Positions 19,867 through 30,354 of a stretch of 64,000 bases of DNA are shown one piece after another (positions within the stretch are counted from its first letter, which is position 1; each line of letters starts with the position of its first letter). The DNA is from Rhodobacter sp. (GTDB lineage: Bacteria > Pseudomonadota > Alphaproteobacteria > Rhodobacterales > Rhodobacteraceae). Below the pieces are notes generated by a model. That model did not search any database. It worked only from the letters and a program-made list of their open reading frames with translations, and was not told where the DNA came from. The stretch lies in assembly GCA_020250175.1 (NCBI GenBank), contig JADCEN010000028.1, forward strand, positions 1-64,000. Reading direction: 5' to 3'. Made by a program: the position numbers and the translations under genes.

Positions 19867-19886
19867 TTCGTTTATGTTCGCTTATG
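19867..19886. promoter_or_regulatory. Tandem repeat, probable GlpR operator
   Basis: TTCGTTTATG is followed immediately by TTCGCTTATG, a 10-base direct repeat with one mismatch. TTCG cores with T-rich flanks are typical of operators of GlpR and other DeoR-family repressors. It lies 62 bases upstream of the glpD start and about 130 bases upstream of the divergent glpR start, so it could control both. Confidence 0.6.
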
Positions 19887-20018
19887 GCAGAATGGCACAT
19901 CCTTCCGTCACCCTTTCCGCCCTTTTCGCTGCGGTGCCGCATTGTTTGTTGCAAAGCAGCATGCTTGACCGCGCCGGGGCCGCGCGCCTAGATCGGCAAA
20001 ACAGACGGGACATCGCCA

Positions 20019-20780
20019 TTGGCGCTCAGCTTTCGCCAGACGGAAATTCTTGACATCGCGCGCAGCGAAGGCCGCGTGATCGTCGACCAGCTTGCGGACC
20101 GCTTTGGCGTTACGCTGCAGACGATCCGGCGTGACCTGACCGACCTGGCGGATGCCGGATTGCTGGACCGGGTCTATGGCGGGGCGGTGATCCGCAAAGG
20201 CGTGGCCAACATCGGGTATCAGGAACGCCGCCGCCTGAATGACGAGGCAAAGGCGGCGATTGCGCGCATGTGCGCGCGGGCCATTCCCGACAACAGTTCG
20301 CTGTTTCTGAACATCGGCACCACGACCGAGGCCGTGGCACGCGAGCTTTTGGGGCACCGCAACCTGACGGTGGTGACCAACAACATGAATGTCGCCAATA
20401 TTCTGGTGGCGAATGACAGCTGCGAGATCATGGTGGCGGGCGGTGTTCTGCGCCGGTCCGACGGCGGGCTGGTGGGCGACCTGACCGCGCAGTTCATCGA
20501 GCAGTTCAAGGTGGATTTCGCAATCATCGGGGCATCGGCGCTGGATGCCGATGGCGACCTTCTGGATTTCGACCTGCAGGAGGTGCGCGTCAGCCAGGCG
20601 CTGATCCGGCGGGCACGGCGGACCTTTCTGGTGGCGGACGCCTCGAAGTTTCAGCGCAGCGCGCCGGTTCGGATCGTATCGCTGCGCGAGATTGATGCGC
20701 TGTACACGGACAAGCCGCTGTCGGCGAACCTGACCGCGCAATGCCGTGAGTGGGAGACGGAAGTTGCCCTGAGCGTCTGA
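20019..20780 (+). CDS. glpR: DeoR-family glycerol-3-phosphate repressor
   Basis: A 253-residue DeoR-family regulator with an N-terminal HTH (FRQTEILDIARSEGRVIVDQ and VTLQTIRRDLTDLADAGLL, about residues 5-50) and a sugar-phosphate-sensing domain with the conserved SLFLNIGTTTEAVA (about 93-106) and LVADASKFQR (about 208-217) motifs. It is divergent from glpD, the usual arrangement, and probably releases the operator when glycerol 3-phosphate binds. The start is a TTG; I see no better in-frame ATG, and MALSFRQTEIL is the expected family N-terminus. Confidence 0.9.
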   Translation: MALSFRQTEILDIARSEGRVIVDQLADRFGVTLQTIRRDLTDLADAGLLDRVYGGAVIRKGVANIGYQERRRLNDEAKAAIARMCARAIPDNSSLFLNIGTTTEAVARELLGHRNLTVVTNNMNVANILVANDSCEIMVAGGVLRRSDGGLVGDLTAQFIEQFKVDFAIIGASALDADGDLLDFDLQEVRVSQALIRRARRTFLVADASKFQRSAPVRIVSLREIDALYTDKPLSANLTAQCREWETEVALSV

Positions 20781-20966
20781 GCGGGGGCCAGGGCACGCAA
20801 AGGCCCAGGTTCAAGGCATGGCGCAGTCTCAACCGCAATCGCAGTGCCCGGCGCGTGCCGGATGGCCTGATGCGGGTGCCCGGGGTCTGCACGCTGGCCC
20901 CGGATCAAGCCGGGCTGATGAAGTTGGACAGGTACTGCAGGTCATCGCGCAGAGTTTTGACATTGC

Positions 20967-20981
20967 GCGGCCATGGGCCGC
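20967..20981. promoter_or_regulatory. Inverted repeat upstream of ydcS
   Basis: GCGGCC and GGCCGC separated by ATG, 57 bases before the ydcS start and just after a TTGACA hexamer at about 20957-20962. It could be an operator overlapping a promoter. The rest of the 258-base glpR-ydcS gap shows nothing I can name. Confidence 0.35.
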
Positions 20982-21038
20982 ACGGCTAGGCTTGCGCCAG
21001 GACAGGATGACAAGAAGACAAGACGGGGAGATTGACCA

Positions 21039-22196
21039 ATGACTACTCTGAAAATGGCGGGAACTTCGGCCCTGGCCGCGATTCTTGCGGTCGTGCCTGC
21101 CTTTGCGCAGGTCGCGGCCATCGGACCGGGCGAAGGCCAGCTCAACATCGTGGCCTGGGCCGGCTACATCGAGCGCGGCGAGACCGACAAGGCCTTTGAC
21201 TGGGTCACGAAGTTCGAAGAGCAGACCGGCTGCAAGGTGAACGTCAAGACTGCGGCCACCTCGGACGAGATGGTGGCGCTGATGAACGAGGGCGGGTTTG
21301 ACCTGGTGACGGCATCTGGCGACGCGTCGCTGCGGCTGATCGCGGGCAAGCGGGTGCAGCCGATCAATACCGCCCTGATCCCGTCCTGGGGCACGGTCGA
21401 CCCGCGCCTGCAGGACGCGCCCTGGTACACCGTCGAGGGGGTTCACTATGGTGTTCCTTACATGTGGGGGCCGAACGTCCTGATGTACAACACCGAAGTC
21501 TTCAAGGAAGCGCCCACGTCGTGGAACGTGGTCTTTGAAGAACAGACGCTGCCCGACGGCGCATCGAACAAGGGCCGGGTGCAGGCCTATGACGGCCCGA
21601 TCCACATCGCCGATGCCGCGCAGTACCTGATGTTCCACAGGCCGGAGCTGGGTATCATCAGCCCCTATGAGCTGAACGAGGATCAGTATAAGGCGGCTTT
21701 GGACCTGCTGCGCCAGCAGCGCGATCTGGTGGGGCGCTACTGGCATGATGCCTTCATCCAGATGGATGACTTCAAGAACGAAGGTGTCGTCGCCTCGGGG
21801 ACATGGCCGTTCCAGGTGAACCTGCTGCGGGCCGATAAGGTCCCGGTCGCCTCGACCATCCCGCAGGAAGGGGCCACCGGCTGGGCCGATACCTCCATGC
21901 TGCATGCCGATGCGGCACATCCGAACTGCGCCTATCTGTGGATGGAACATTCGCTGTCGTCCAACCTGCAGTCCGACCTTGCGGTCTGGTTCGGGGCGAA
22001 CCCGGCGGTTCCGGCGGCCTGCACCGACGGGCGCGGCATGCTGACGCCCGAGATCTGCACCACCAACGGGCTGGATGACTTCGAGAGGATCCGCTTCTGG
22101 ACCACGCCCACGGCAAACTGCGCCCAGGGCGAAGGTGCCTGCGTGCCCTATTACCGCTGGGTGTCAGACTATATCGGCGTGATCGGCGGGCGCTGA
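21039..22196 (+). CDS. ydcS: Polyamine-class ABC transporter substrate-binding protein (YdcS-like)
   Basis: Periplasmic binding protein of 385 residues with a signal peptide (about 1-24, ending AFAQ). The stretches AWAGYIERGETDKAFDWV, KTAATSDEMVALM, DLVTASGDASLRLI and GKRVQPINTALIPSW are very close to E. coli YdcS, a putative spermidine/putrescine receptor. The C-terminal part has several cysteines (AACTDG, EICTTN, NCAQGEGACVPYY) that may form disulphides. It is first in a four-gene ABC operon. The ligand is inferred from the family, not proven. Confidence 0.88.
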   Translation: MTTLKMAGTSALAAILAVVPAFAQVAAIGPGEGQLNIVAWAGYIERGETDKAFDWVTKFEEQTGCKVNVKTAATSDEMVALMNEGGFDLVTASGDASLRLIAGKRVQPINTALIPSWGTVDPRLQDAPWYTVEGVHYGVPYMWGPNVLMYNTEVFKEAPTSWNVVFEEQTLPDGASNKGRVQAYDGPIHIADAAQYLMFHRPELGIISPYELNEDQYKAALDLLRQQRDLVGRYWHDAFIQMDDFKNEGVVASGTWPFQVNLLRADKVPVASTIPQEGATGWADTSMLHADAAHPNCAYLWMEHSLSSNLQSDLAVWFGANPAVPAACTDGRGMLTPEICTTNGLDDFERIRFWTTPTANCAQGEGACVPYYRWVSDYIGVIGGR

Positions 22197-22213
22197 CCCT
22201 GTGCTGGTGCGAT

Positions 22214-22238
22214 GACCCCGGGCGGCGCGCCCGGGGTC
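22214..22238 (+). terminator. Intra-operon stem-loop after ydcS
   Basis: Ten-base-pair stem GACCCCGGGC/GCCCGGGGTC with a 5-base loop and then TT, 17 bases past the ydcS stop. Such hairpins between a binding-protein gene and its ATPase gene usually protect the upstream mRNA and partly stop transcription, giving more receptor than transporter. Confidence 0.65.
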
Positions 22239-22277
22239 TTGCCACGTCCCGCCCCTGGCGGGAAAACGGATAGCCTT

Positions 22278-23270
22278 ATGACCGATGCTGTTGAATTCGT
22301 TGGCGTATCACGCCACTTCGGACCTGTGCGTGCGGTCGATGGGGTTGACCTTGCCATTGCCGAAGGGTCGTTCTTTGCCATGCTGGGCCCGTCGGGCTCT
22401 GGCAAGACGACCTGTTTGCGGCTGATCTCGGGGTTTGAAAAGCCGACCGGCGGACAGATCAGGATCTTTGGCGAAGAGTCGGCCCGCGTGCCGCCGAACC
22501 TGCGCAATGTGAACACCGTCTTTCAGGACTATGCGCTGTTTCCGCACATGAACGTGCGCGACAACGTGGCGTACGGGCTGATGGTGAAAGGCGTGCCGCG
22601 CGCCGCGCGGGCGGCAAGGGCGGAAGAGATGCTGTCGCTGGTCAAGCTGGACGGCTATGGCGACCGTCGGCCGGCACAGCTTTCGGGCGGGCAGCGCCAG
22701 CGCGTGGCGCTGGCGCGCGCGCTGGTGAACGAGCCGCGCGTGCTGCTGCTGGACGAACCCCTTGGCGCGCTTGACCTGAAACTGCGCGAGGCGATGCAGG
22801 ACGAGTTGAAGGCGCTGCAGAAGCGGCTGGGGATCACCTTTGTCTTCGTGACCCACGACCAGGGCGAGGCGCTGAGCATGGCCGACAGGGTTGCCGTCTT
22901 TTCGGACGGCAAGGTGGCGCAGGTCGGCACGCCGGAAGAGGTTTACGGCAGGCCCCGGACGCGCTTCGTGGCGGATTTCGTCGGATCATCGAATGTGCTG
23001 CCGCCCGATGTCACGCAACGGCTGGGCGGGCCGGCGCGCTGGTCCAGCCTGCGGCCCGAATCGCTGCGGCTGGCAGCGGCAGAGGGGGCGGCGCTGGCCG
23101 GAACGGTGACGGCGCTGCGCTATCTGGGGGCGGGCACGCGGGTGGTGATCGACGGGAACGGCGCGGAACTCGCGGTGCTGGTGCCCGCAGGGCAGGCCCT
23201 GCCGGCCGTCGGCGCGCGCATCGGGCTGGCCTTTGATCCGGCGATGCTGCATGTGATGGACGACGCGTGA
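22278..23270 (+). CDS. ydcT: Polyamine-class ABC transporter ATP-binding protein (YdcT-like)
   Basis: Cytoplasmic ABC ATPase of 330 residues, PotA/YdcT type. Walker A is [10 protein letters not shown] at about residue 36, Q-loop [13 protein letters not shown], signature [15 protein letters not shown], Walker [13 protein letters not shown], and H-loop [15 protein letters not shown] regulatory domain makes up the last 90 residues. The frame is open upstream to 22212, but MTDAVEFVG is the family start. Its stop overlaps the start of the first permease gene. Confidence 0.95.
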   Translation: MTDAVEFVGVSRHFGPVRAVDGVDLAIAEGSFFAMLGPSGSGKTTCLRLISGFEKPTGGQIRIFGEESARVPPNLRNVNTVFQDYALFPHMNVRDNVAYGLMVKGVPRAARAARAEEMLSLVKLDGYGDRRPAQLSGGQRQRVALARALVNEPRVLLLDEPLGALDLKLREAMQDELKALQKRLGITFVFVTHDQGEALSMADRVAVFSDGKVAQVGTPEEVYGRPRTRFVADFVGSSNVLPPDVTQRLGGPARWSSLRPESLRLAAAEGAALAGTVTALRYLGAGTRVVIDGNGAELAVLVPAGQALPAVGARIGLAFDPAMLHVMDDA

Positions 23271-24211
23271 TGGGCCTGCGTCCGGTCACCCTGCCGGAAC
23301 GTGGCCCGGGCGACCGGCTGACGTCGCTGTTCTGGCGGCGTCCGAACCTTCTGTTGGTGCTGCTGCTGGCCCCGCCGCTGCTGTGGCTGGGTGTGGTCTA
23401 TCTAGGGTCGCTGGCCGCCCTGCTGCTGCAAAGCTTCTTCTCCATCGATGAATTTTCGGGCCTTGTCGTGCACGAATTCACGCTGAAGACCTATCTTGAA
23501 CTGCTGCGCCCGTCCAATTTCGATATCCTGCTGCGCACGGTGGGGATGGCGGTGGCGGTGACGCTGGGCTGTGCCGTCATCGCCTTTCCCATTGCCCATT
23601 ATGCGGCGCGTTACGCCCGGGGGCAGTGGAAAGCGGCCTTCTACCTGGGGGTGATGTTGCCGCTGTGGTCCAGCTACCTGGTAAAGGTCTATGCCTGGAA
23701 GCTGATCCTGTCGAAGGAAGGCATCGTCACCTGGGCCACCGATGCCGCCGGCGCCTCGGCCGTGCTCAACGCGGTGCTGGCCTTGCCGGTGATCGGGGGC
23801 AATTCGCTGTCCACATCCTATATCGGAACCTGGATCGTCTTTGTCTATGTCTGGCTTCCTTACATGATCCTGCCGATGCAGGCCGCGCTGGAACGGGTGC
23901 CGGCAAGCATGCTGGAAGCCTCGGCAGACCTTGGCGCGACGCGGGCGCAGACCTTTCGCACGGTGATCCTGCCGCTGGCCCTGCCGGGGGTGATCGCGGG
24001 GTCGATCTTTACCTTCTCGCTGACCTTGGGCGATTACATCATTCCCCAGATCATCGGATCGTCGCGGCTGTTCATCGGGCAGGCGGTTTACACGCTGCAG
24101 GGCACGGCGGGAAACATCCCGCTGGCGGCGGCCTTTGCCGTGGTGCCGATTGCGGTGATGCTGGCCTATCTGGCGGTGGCCAGGCGCATGGGGGCCTTCG
24201 ATGCGCTCTGA
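23270..24211 (+). CDS. ydcU: Polyamine-class ABC transporter permease (YdcU/PotB-like)
   Basis: Inner-membrane permease of 313 residues. The first helix is around 22-50 ([19 protein letters not shown]). The EAA loop is [19 protein letters not shown] at about 210-229. A GTG one codon upstream is an alternative start; either overlaps the ATPase stop. It pairs with the downstream permease to form the channel. Confidence 0.92.
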   Translation: MGLRPVTLPERGPGDRLTSLFWRRPNLLLVLLLAPPLLWLGVVYLGSLAALLLQSFFSIDEFSGLVVHEFTLKTYLELLRPSNFDILLRTVGMAVAVTLGCAVIAFPIAHYAARYARGQWKAAFYLGVMLPLWSSYLVKVYAWKLILSKEGIVTWATDAAGASAVLNAVLALPVIGGNSLSTSYIGTWIVFVYVWLPYMILPMQAALERVPASMLEASADLGATRAQTFRTVILPLALPGVIAGSIFTFSLTLGDYIIPQIIGSSRLFIGQAVYTLQGTAGNIPLAAAFAVVPIAVMLAYLAVARRMGAFDAL

Positions 24212-25010
24212 CAGCCGCGCGCCCCTTGGGCTGACACTGGGTGCTGCGGCGGGCCTGCTGTTTCTGCATGTGCCGATCCTGCTGATCTTCCTTTATGCCT
24301 TTACCACCGAAGAGCGGACCTATCAGTTTCCGCCGCCGGGCCTGACGCTGAAGTGGTTCGCCGTGGCCTGGAACCGGGCGGATATCTGGCCGCCGCTGTA
24401 CCTGTCGTTGCAGGTGGCGGCGATTTCGACCGCGCTGGCGCTGGTTCTGGGCACTTTGGTCGCCGCCGCGATGAGCCGGGCGAAGTTCTTTGGCCGCGAC
24501 CGGATTTCGCTGCTGATCCTGCTGCCCATCGCCCTGCCCGGCATCATCACCGGCATGTCGCTGCGGTCGGCCTTCGACGTGATGGGAATACCGTTCTCGA
24601 CCTGGACCATCGTGCTGGGCCACGCCACCTTCTGCATTGTCATCGTGTTCAACAATGCGGTGGCGCGGTTCCGCCGCCTGTCCGGGTCGATCGTGGAGGC
24701 GTCGCTGGACCTGGGCGCGAACGGTTTCCAGACCTTCCGCCATGTGATCCTGCCCAATCTGGGGTCCGCCCTGCTGGCAGGCGGAATGCTGGCCTTTGCA
24801 CTGAGTTTCGACGAGGTGATCGTCACCACCTTTACCGCCGGGCAGCAATCGACCCTGCCGATCTGGATGCTGAACGAGCTGGTGCGCCCGCGCCAGCGCC
24901 CGGTGACGAATGTGGTCGCCATCGTGGTCTTCGTTACCACCTTTGTGCCGGTCCTTGCCGCCTACTACTTGACGCGCGGCGGGTCCGAAACGGCGGGCGG
25001 CGGCAAGTAA
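24201..25010 (+). CDS. ydcV: Polyamine-class ABC transporter permease (YdcV/PotC-like)
   Basis: Inner-membrane permease of 269 residues, with six predicted helices and the EAA loop [19 protein letters not shown] at about 156-174. It overlaps the first permease gene by 11 bases and closes the operon. PotC-type proteins have the same length and layout. Confidence 0.93.
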   Translation: MRSDSRAPLGLTLGAAAGLLFLHVPILLIFLYAFTTEERTYQFPPPGLTLKWFAVAWNRADIWPPLYLSLQVAAISTALALVLGTLVAAAMSRAKFFGRDRISLLILLPIALPGIITGMSLRSAFDVMGIPFSTWTIVLGHATFCIVIVFNNAVARFRRLSGSIVEASLDLGANGFQTFRHVILPNLGSALLAGGMLAFALSFDEVIVTTFTAGQQSTLPIWMLNELVRPRQRPVTNVVAIVVFVTTFVPVLAAYYLTRGGSETAGGGK

Positions 25011-25114
25011 GGGCGGGGCCGTTGCGCCGGACGCCCCGGCAGCGTGCGGCCGGGTAAGGGGTGGTTGACCGGGTTTTCCTAGCGTCCGGGGTCATCAGCC
25101 CCGGAGGTGTTCCC

Positions 25115-26632
25115 ATGTCGGATGTTTCAGCCGTTCTTGCCCTGCCCTATATCCAGCCGTCCCAGGCCCAGAAGCATGTGACCCATAACGAGGCGCTGCG
25201 CCTGCTGGACGTGATCGTGCAGCTTGCCGTTCTGGACCGCACCCGCACCGCCCCCCCCGGCACGGCGGCAATAGGCGACCGCCATATCGTGGCTGCGGGG
25301 GCCACCGGCGCATGGGCCGGACGGGATCAAGCCATCGCGGTCTTCGACGTGGAAGGCTGGGTCTTCTTTGCCCCGCGGCCGGGCTGGCGGGCCGAGGTTC
25401 TGGCGGATAACACCAGTGCCGTCTTTTCCGGTTCGTCCTGGGTTGCAGCCGGGGATCTGCCGCAGCGCTTTGCCCAGGTGGGGGTAAATGCGGCCCCCGA
25501 TGCCGTCAACCGGCTTTCGGTCTCTGCCGCCGCGACGCTGTTCAATCATGCCGGGGGCGGGCATCAGCTGAAACTGAACAAGGCGGCAGCGGCGGATACG
25601 GCAAGCCTTCTGTTCCAGACCGGCTTTTCGGGGCGGGCAGAACTGGGGCTGGCGGGAAATGACGACTTCTCGGTGAAGGTCAGCCCCAACGGATCGGCGT
25701 TTGTCGAGGCGCTGCGGGTTGCCTCCGGCGGGTCGGTGACGCTGCCGCAGGGGGCGCTGATGCCGGACGGCACCACGGGCCAGCCCGCCCTGCGCTTTGC
25801 AGGTGACACCGACACCGGGCTGGCCCGCCCCGGCCCGGATCAGATCGCGCTGGTCTGCGGCGGGCAGTCGCCGGTGGTCTTGTCGAACGCGGGCCTGCAG
25901 GTGGACGTGCCCGTGGGCGGCACGGGCACACAAGGTGCCAGCCATGATGCGACAGCCGGACGGCTGGCGCGGGTGTTTCAGACCGGGGGGGTCTTCGGGC
26001 TGGGGGTGACGCAGGGGCAAACCCTTGGCGCGGCGGTGGTTTCGGCCAATGCGGTGGCCGTGGCGGGCTGGTACCGGACCGATGCCGCAACAACCGGCCT
26101 GCCAGAGGCAGCGCCGGCAGGGCTGCTGGCGGTGGTTCACGGGATCGGCGGCGACCGGGTGATACAGCAGTGGACGGGACTGCCGGCCAGCGGGGCGGCG
26201 CGCAGCTGGCAGCGGCATTTTTCCGGCGGGGCCTGGCAGGCCTGGGCGCTAACCTTTGGCCAGGCAACGCTGCTTGGCACGGTCGCCCAATCCGGCGGTA
26301 TACCGACAGGTGCCGTGATCGAGCGCGGTGCCACGGCGGCGGGAGAGTTTGTGCGCTTTGCCGACGGCACACAGATCTGCACCTCGGCAGGGGTATCGGT
26401 GCCAAATGCCTCGACCGCCAGCGGTGCCCTGTTCCGGTCCGCCACAACCGCCTGGACCTTTCCCCGGGCCTTCGCCACCGCCCCGACGGTCAGCGGCAGC
26501 GTACAGGACGGCGATTGCTGGCTGGCCGCAGAAACGCCGACCGGCACGGCCGTATCGCTGCGGGCTGTATCATCGGTCACCAAGGCGGGGGCCCTGACGC
26601 TGCGGGCGATGGCGCTGGGGCGGTGGGTCTGA
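25115..26632 (+). CDS. DUF2793 protein, GTA/phage head-spike-like
   Basis: A 505-residue protein with the N-terminal DUF2793 pattern (LPYIQPSQAQKHVTHNEALR at about 9-28, then LDVIVQLAV and WVFFAPRPGW). Proteins with this domain occur as tail or head fibres of alphaproteobacterial phages and gene transfer agents; in Rhodobacter capsulatus the GTA head-spike genes are related and lie near capsule genes, as I recall. The rest is Gly/Ala/Thr-rich and beta-rich, as in fibres, with an AGWYRTDAA-type pyocin-knob-like region in the second half. GGAGGTG precedes the ATG. There is no phage or GTA structural cluster in the window. It lies 85 bases before the rhamnose operon. Confidence 0.75.
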   Translation: MSDVSAVLALPYIQPSQAQKHVTHNEALRLLDVIVQLAVLDRTRTAPPGTAAIGDRHIVAAGATGAWAGRDQAIAVFDVEGWVFFAPRPGWRAEVLADNTSAVFSGSSWVAAGDLPQRFAQVGVNAAPDAVNRLSVSAAATLFNHAGGGHQLKLNKAAAADTASLLFQTGFSGRAELGLAGNDDFSVKVSPNGSAFVEALRVASGGSVTLPQGALMPDGTTGQPALRFAGDTDTGLARPGPDQIALVCGGQSPVVLSNAGLQVDVPVGGTGTQGASHDATAGRLARVFQTGGVFGLGVTQGQTLGAAVVSANAVAVAGWYRTDAATTGLPEAAPAGLLAVVHGIGGDRVIQQWTGLPASGAARSWQRHFSGGAWQAWALTFGQATLLGTVAQSGGIPTGAVIERGATAAGEFVRFADGTQICTSAGVSVPNASTASGALFRSATTAWTFPRAFATAPTVSGSVQDGDCWLAAETPTGTAVSLRAVSSVTKAGALTLRAMALGRWV

Positions 26633-26717
26633 CACGCTGTCCCTGCCAGCCGAACAAAGGTGACAGCCTGCGGTGAACTTGCTATGCGCGGGGTCACAAA
26701 ACGGCGGAGCGGCACAG

Positions 26718-27278
26718 GTGAGGATAGAAGAAACGGACCTGCCGGGGCTGAAGGTTCTGACCCCGCGCCGCTTCGGCGACGCCCGGGGGTTCTTTTGCGA
26801 AAGCTGGAACAGGCGCGTGCTGGCAGAGCATGGCCTGGATTTCGATTTCGTGCAGGACAACCATTCGCTGTCGGCGGCGGTGAATACCGTGCGGGGCCTG
26901 CATTTTCAGGCCCCGCCCCATGCGCAGACCAAGCTGGTGCGCTGCGGCAGGGGTCGCTTTCTTGACGTTGCCGTCGACATCCGGGCAGGAAGCCCGACCT
27001 TTGGCAGATGGTTCGGGATCGAGCTGAGTTTCGACAATGGCAAACAGTTGCTGGTTCCGGCGGGCTTTCTTCATGGATTTGCCACGCGCGAGCCGGACAC
27101 GGAAATCATCTACAAATGCACCGACTATTACGACGTGACAGCGGATGGCGCCGTGCGCTTTGACGATCCCGATATCGGGGTGGATTGGGGTCTGACCGGC
27201 CCCGCAGTTCTAAGCGACAAGGACAGGGCGGCACCACTGCTGCGGAATTTCCAGACACCCTTTACCACCGAAGGCTGA
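26718..27278 (+). CDS. rfbC: dTDP-4-dehydrorhamnose 3,5-epimerase
   Basis: Cytoplasmic cupin enzyme of 186 residues, third step of dTDP-L-rhamnose synthesis. Diagnostic segments are [36 protein letters not shown] (catalytic His in LHFQ) and [22 protein letters not shown]. The open frame extends 15 codons upstream, but the GTG chosen here gives the family length and N-terminus ([10 protein letters not shown]). First of four rhamnose genes, with rfbB starting one base after its stop. Confidence 0.93.
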   Translation: MRIEETDLPGLKVLTPRRFGDARGFFCESWNRRVLAEHGLDFDFVQDNHSLSAAVNTVRGLHFQAPPHAQTKLVRCGRGRFLDVAVDIRAGSPTFGRWFGIELSFDNGKQLLVPAGFLHGFATREPDTEIIYKCTDYYDVTADGAVRFDDPDIGVDWGLTGPAVLSDKDRAAPLLRNFQTPFTTEG

Positions 27279-27279
27279 C

Positions 27280-28320
27280 ATGAAGATACTTGTAACCGGC
27301 GGGGCGGGATTTATCGGGTCCGCCGTGGTGCGGCATGCCGTGCGGGCGGGCCACAGCGTGATCAACCTCGATGCGCTGACCTATGCCGCGAACCTGGAAA
27401 ACGTGCGGCCCGTGGCCAACAGCCCGCTGTACCAGTTCGAACATGCCGATATCCGCGACCGGGCAGCGCTTGATCGCATCTTTGAAACGCATGTGCCGGA
27501 TGCGGTCCTGCATCTGGCCGCTGAAAGCCATGTCGACCGGTCCATCGACGGGCCGGCGGATTTTGTGGAAACCAACATCACCGGTACGTTCAAACTGCTG
27601 GAGGCAGCGCGCGCCCACTGGGTCCGTCAGGGCCGGCCAGAGGCGTTCCGGTTCCATCATGTTTCGACCGATGAGGTTTACGGCACGCTGGGGCCTGCGG
27701 GGCAGTTCACCGAAGATACGCCCTATGCGCCCAATTCCCCCTATGCCGCGTCCAAGGCGGCCAGCGACCACCTGGTGCGGTCGTGGCATGAAACCTATGG
27801 CCTGCCGGTGCTGGTGACGAATTGTTCCAACAACTACGGGCCCTATCATTTCCCGGAAAAGCTGATCCCGGTGGTGATCCTCAAGGCCCTGGCGGGCGAG
27901 CCGATCCCGGTCTACGGCACGGGCAAGAATGTGCGCGACTGGCTTTATGTCGAAGACCACGCGGATGCGCTGCTGACGGTGCTGATGCGGGGTGCCGTGG
28001 GGCGCAACTACAACATCGGCGGCGAGAACGAGCGGCGCAACATCGACCTGGTGCGAACGATCTGCGCCATTCTGGACGAAAAGCGGCCCAAGGCCACCGC
28101 CTATGCCGATCAGATCAGCTTTGTTGCCGACCGTCCGGGGCATGACCTGCGTTATGCCATCGACCCGGCGCGCATCCGGACGGAACTGGGCTGGCGGCCT
28201 TCGGTGACGGTGGAGGAAGGCCTGGCACGGACGGTACAGTGGTATCTGGACAATGACGCCTGGTGGCGGCCCTTGCTGGACCGCCAGGGCGTGGGCACGC
28301 GTCTGGGGGGTGCGGCGTGA
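27280..28320 (+). CDS. rfbB: dTDP-glucose 4,6-dehydratase
   Basis: NAD-dependent short-chain dehydrogenase of 346 residues, second step of the dTDP-L-rhamnose pathway. The NAD motif is [10 protein letters not shown] at residues 7-16. The active site has STDEVYG (about 128-134) and [10 protein letters not shown] (Tyr and Lys at about 156-160). [17 protein letters not shown] is family-specific. Its stop overlaps the rfbD GTG. Confidence 0.96.
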   Translation: MKILVTGGAGFIGSAVVRHAVRAGHSVINLDALTYAANLENVRPVANSPLYQFEHADIRDRAALDRIFETHVPDAVLHLAAESHVDRSIDGPADFVETNITGTFKLLEAARAHWVRQGRPEAFRFHHVSTDEVYGTLGPAGQFTEDTPYAPNSPYAASKAASDHLVRSWHETYGLPVLVTNCSNNYGPYHFPEKLIPVVILKALAGEPIPVYGTGKNVRDWLYVEDHADALLTVLMRGAVGRNYNIGGENERRNIDLVRTICAILDEKRPKATAYADQISFVADRPGHDLRYAIDPARIRTELGWRPSVTVEEGLARTVQWYLDNDAWWRPLLDRQGVGTRLGGAA

Positions 28321-29168
28321 ACGCGCTTGTGTTCGGATCGACCGGACAGGTGGCGCAGGAATTGCGGCGGCATCTGCCCGATGCCAGGTTTCTGTCGCGG
28401 GCCGCAGCCGACCTGAACGATCCGCAGGCCTGCGCCGACGTGATCCTGGCCCTGGACGCGCATGTGGTGATCAACGCAGCGGCCTATACAGCGGTGGACA
28501 AGGCGGAAAGCGACGAAGACACAGCCCTGCGCGTGAACGGCTTGGCCCCCGCCGCAATGGCCCGCGCGGCGGCAACGCGGGGCATCCCGTTTCTGCATCT
28601 GTCCACGGATTACGTGTTCAACGGGTCGGGCACAGCCCCCTGGCATCCCGATGACACTGCCGAACCGCTGGGGGCCTATGGGCGCACCAAGCTGGCGGGC
28701 GAGCATGGCATCCATGCGGCGGGCGGCAGCTGTGCCATCCTGCGCACGTCCTGGGTATTCTCGGCGCATGGTGCGAATTTCGTCAAGACCATGCTGCGCC
28801 TGGGCAAGACCAAGCAAAGCCTGGCCGTTGTGGCCGACCAGATCGGCGGCCCGACGGCGGCGGGCGACATCGCGGCGGCGCTGCTGGCGATGGCGCGCCT
28901 GCTGCAAAACGGACAGGGCGCGCCCGGCACCTATCATTTCTCGGGCGCGCCCGACGTGTCCTGGGCCGATTTCGCGCGCGAGATCTTCCGGCAGGCACAG
29001 CTGCCCACCAAGGTGACGGATATCCCTTCGGAGGCCTATCCAACCCCGGCGCGGCGCCCGCAGAATTCCCGGCTGGACTGTGCGACGACCGAAACCGTGT
29101 TCGGGGTGTCACGGCCGGACTGGCGCAAGAGCCTGACAAAAGTCCTGCAAGACCTGGGGGAAATCTGA
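28317..29168 (+). CDS. rfbD: dTDP-4-dehydrorhamnose reductase
   Basis: NADPH-dependent reductase of 283 residues, last step to dTDP-L-rhamnose. Features are [11 protein letters not shown] at the N-terminus, [28 protein letters not shown] and the YGRTKLAGE active site. The GTG start overlaps the rfbB stop (GTGA), so translation is coupled. The open frame upstream of the GTG belongs to the rfbB overlap and is not used. Confidence 0.95.
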   Translation: MNALVFGSTGQVAQELRRHLPDARFLSRAAADLNDPQACADVILALDAHVVINAAAYTAVDKAESDEDTALRVNGLAPAAMARAAATRGIPFLHLSTDYVFNGSGTAPWHPDDTAEPLGAYGRTKLAGEHGIHAAGGSCAILRTSWVFSAHGANFVKTMLRLGKTKQSLAVVADQIGGPTAAGDIAAALLAMARLLQNGQGAPGTYHFSGAPDVSWADFAREIFRQAQLPTKVTDIPSEAYPTPARRPQNSRLDCATTETVFGVSRPDWRKSLTKVLQDLGEI

Positions 29169-29169
29169 A

Positions 29170-30051
29170 ATGGCACAGCGCAAGGGCATCATTCTGGCGG
29201 GTGGGTCCGGCACGCGTCTTTATCCCATCACGGTTTCCGTCTCCAAGCAGCTTCTGCCGATCTACGACAAGCCGATGATCTACTATCCGCTGTCGGTGCT
29301 GATGCTGACGGGCATCCGCGACATTGCCATCATCACCACGCCGATTGATGCAGACCAGTTCAGGCGTGCCTTGGGCGACGGGTCGCAATGGGGTTTGCAG
29401 TTCACCTATATCGAACAGCCCTCGCCGGACGGTCTGGCACAGGCCTATCTGCTGGCCGAGGCTTTCCTTAGCGGCGCGCCTTCGGCGATGGTGCTGGGCG
29501 ACAACATCTTTTACGGGCACGGCCTGCCCGAACTGCTGGCCCGTGCCGATGCGCAGACAACAGGCGGCACGGTGTTCGGCTATCAGGTGGCCGATCCCGC
29601 ACGATACGGGGTTGTTGCCTTTGGCCCGGACGGGCGGGCAGTGTCCATCATCGAAAAGCCGCAGGTGCCCCCTTCGGACTTTGCGGTGACGGGGCTGTAT
29701 TTCCTTGACGGCACCGCACCGGCGCGGGCGAAAACCGTGCAGCCGTCGGCGCGCGGCGAGTTGGAGATCACGACACTGCTGGAGTTGTACCTGGCCGAGG
29801 GGCTGCTGTCTGTCCAGCGGATGGGGCGCGGCTATGCCTGGCTGGACACCGGCACGCATGGCAGCCTGCTGGACGCGGGCAACTTCGTGCGCACGCTCGA
29901 GGAACGCCAGGGCCTGCAATCAGGCTGCCCGGAGGAAATTGCCTTTGACCGGGGTTGGATCAGCCGCGAGCAGTTGCTGCAGCAGGCCTCGATCTATCGC
30001 AAGAATGCCTACGGTGCCTATCTGCAGAAGGTTGCCGAACGGAAATACTGA
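29170..30051 (+). CDS. rfbA: Glucose-1-phosphate thymidylyltransferase
   Basis: Nucleotidyltransferase of 293 residues, first step of the pathway (dTTP + glucose 1-phosphate to dTDP-glucose). The signature [20 protein letters not shown] is at residues 9-28, with [25 protein letters not shown] and [16 protein letters not shown] later. Last of the rfbCBDA operon. Rhamnosyltransferases and polymer export genes are not in the window. Confidence 0.96.
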   Translation: MAQRKGIILAGGSGTRLYPITVSVSKQLLPIYDKPMIYYPLSVLMLTGIRDIAIITTPIDADQFRRALGDGSQWGLQFTYIEQPSPDGLAQAYLLAEAFLSGAPSAMVLGDNIFYGHGLPELLARADAQTTGGTVFGYQVADPARYGVVAFGPDGRAVSIIEKPQVPPSDFAVTGLYFLDGTAPARAKTVQPSARGELEITTLLELYLAEGLLSVQRMGRGYAWLDTGTHGSLLDAGNFVRTLEERQGLQSGCPEEIAFDRGWISREQLLQQASIYRKNAYGAYLQKVAERKY

Positions 30052-30354
30052 GATCGCGCGCGCCTCACCCCCGGGGTCAATCCGTCGTTGATGGCGGTCA
30101 CTTCGGCCTTATCCTGGTATCAAAGCGCTTTCGGCGATACCGTCCGGTTGCAGGGGCGCAAGACGCCGCCCGGTCTGCATCAGGACAAGCCCGGTCACCG
30201 GGACCACAATCCGCACCGACAGAGGTTCGTGACTCATCCTTTTGGTGTATTGACCTTGCGGAAGGGGATGGGGATTGCTTGGCAGGCGGCGGGGGAATGC
30301 CCACTGACGGCTGGCCTTCGCCGGAAGGCGTCCCAAGTTCCACGAGGTTGAACC
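30052..30354. other. rfbA-30355 intergenic region, repeat-related
   Basis: No gene is convincing in these 303 bases. The part from about 30200 (ACCGGGACCACAATCCGCAC followed by CGACAGAGG) resembles 37045-37071 (ACCGGTACCACCCGCACCAA followed by CAGAGG), so it belongs to the dispersed palindrome-rich repeats of this genome. A promoter for the downstream gene is likely in the last 100 bases but I cannot place it. Confidence 0.4.

Noticed and set aside
25115-26632. Prophage
   Set aside because: The DUF2793 gene is the only phage-like gene; no integrase, capsid, terminase or lysis gene is nearby.
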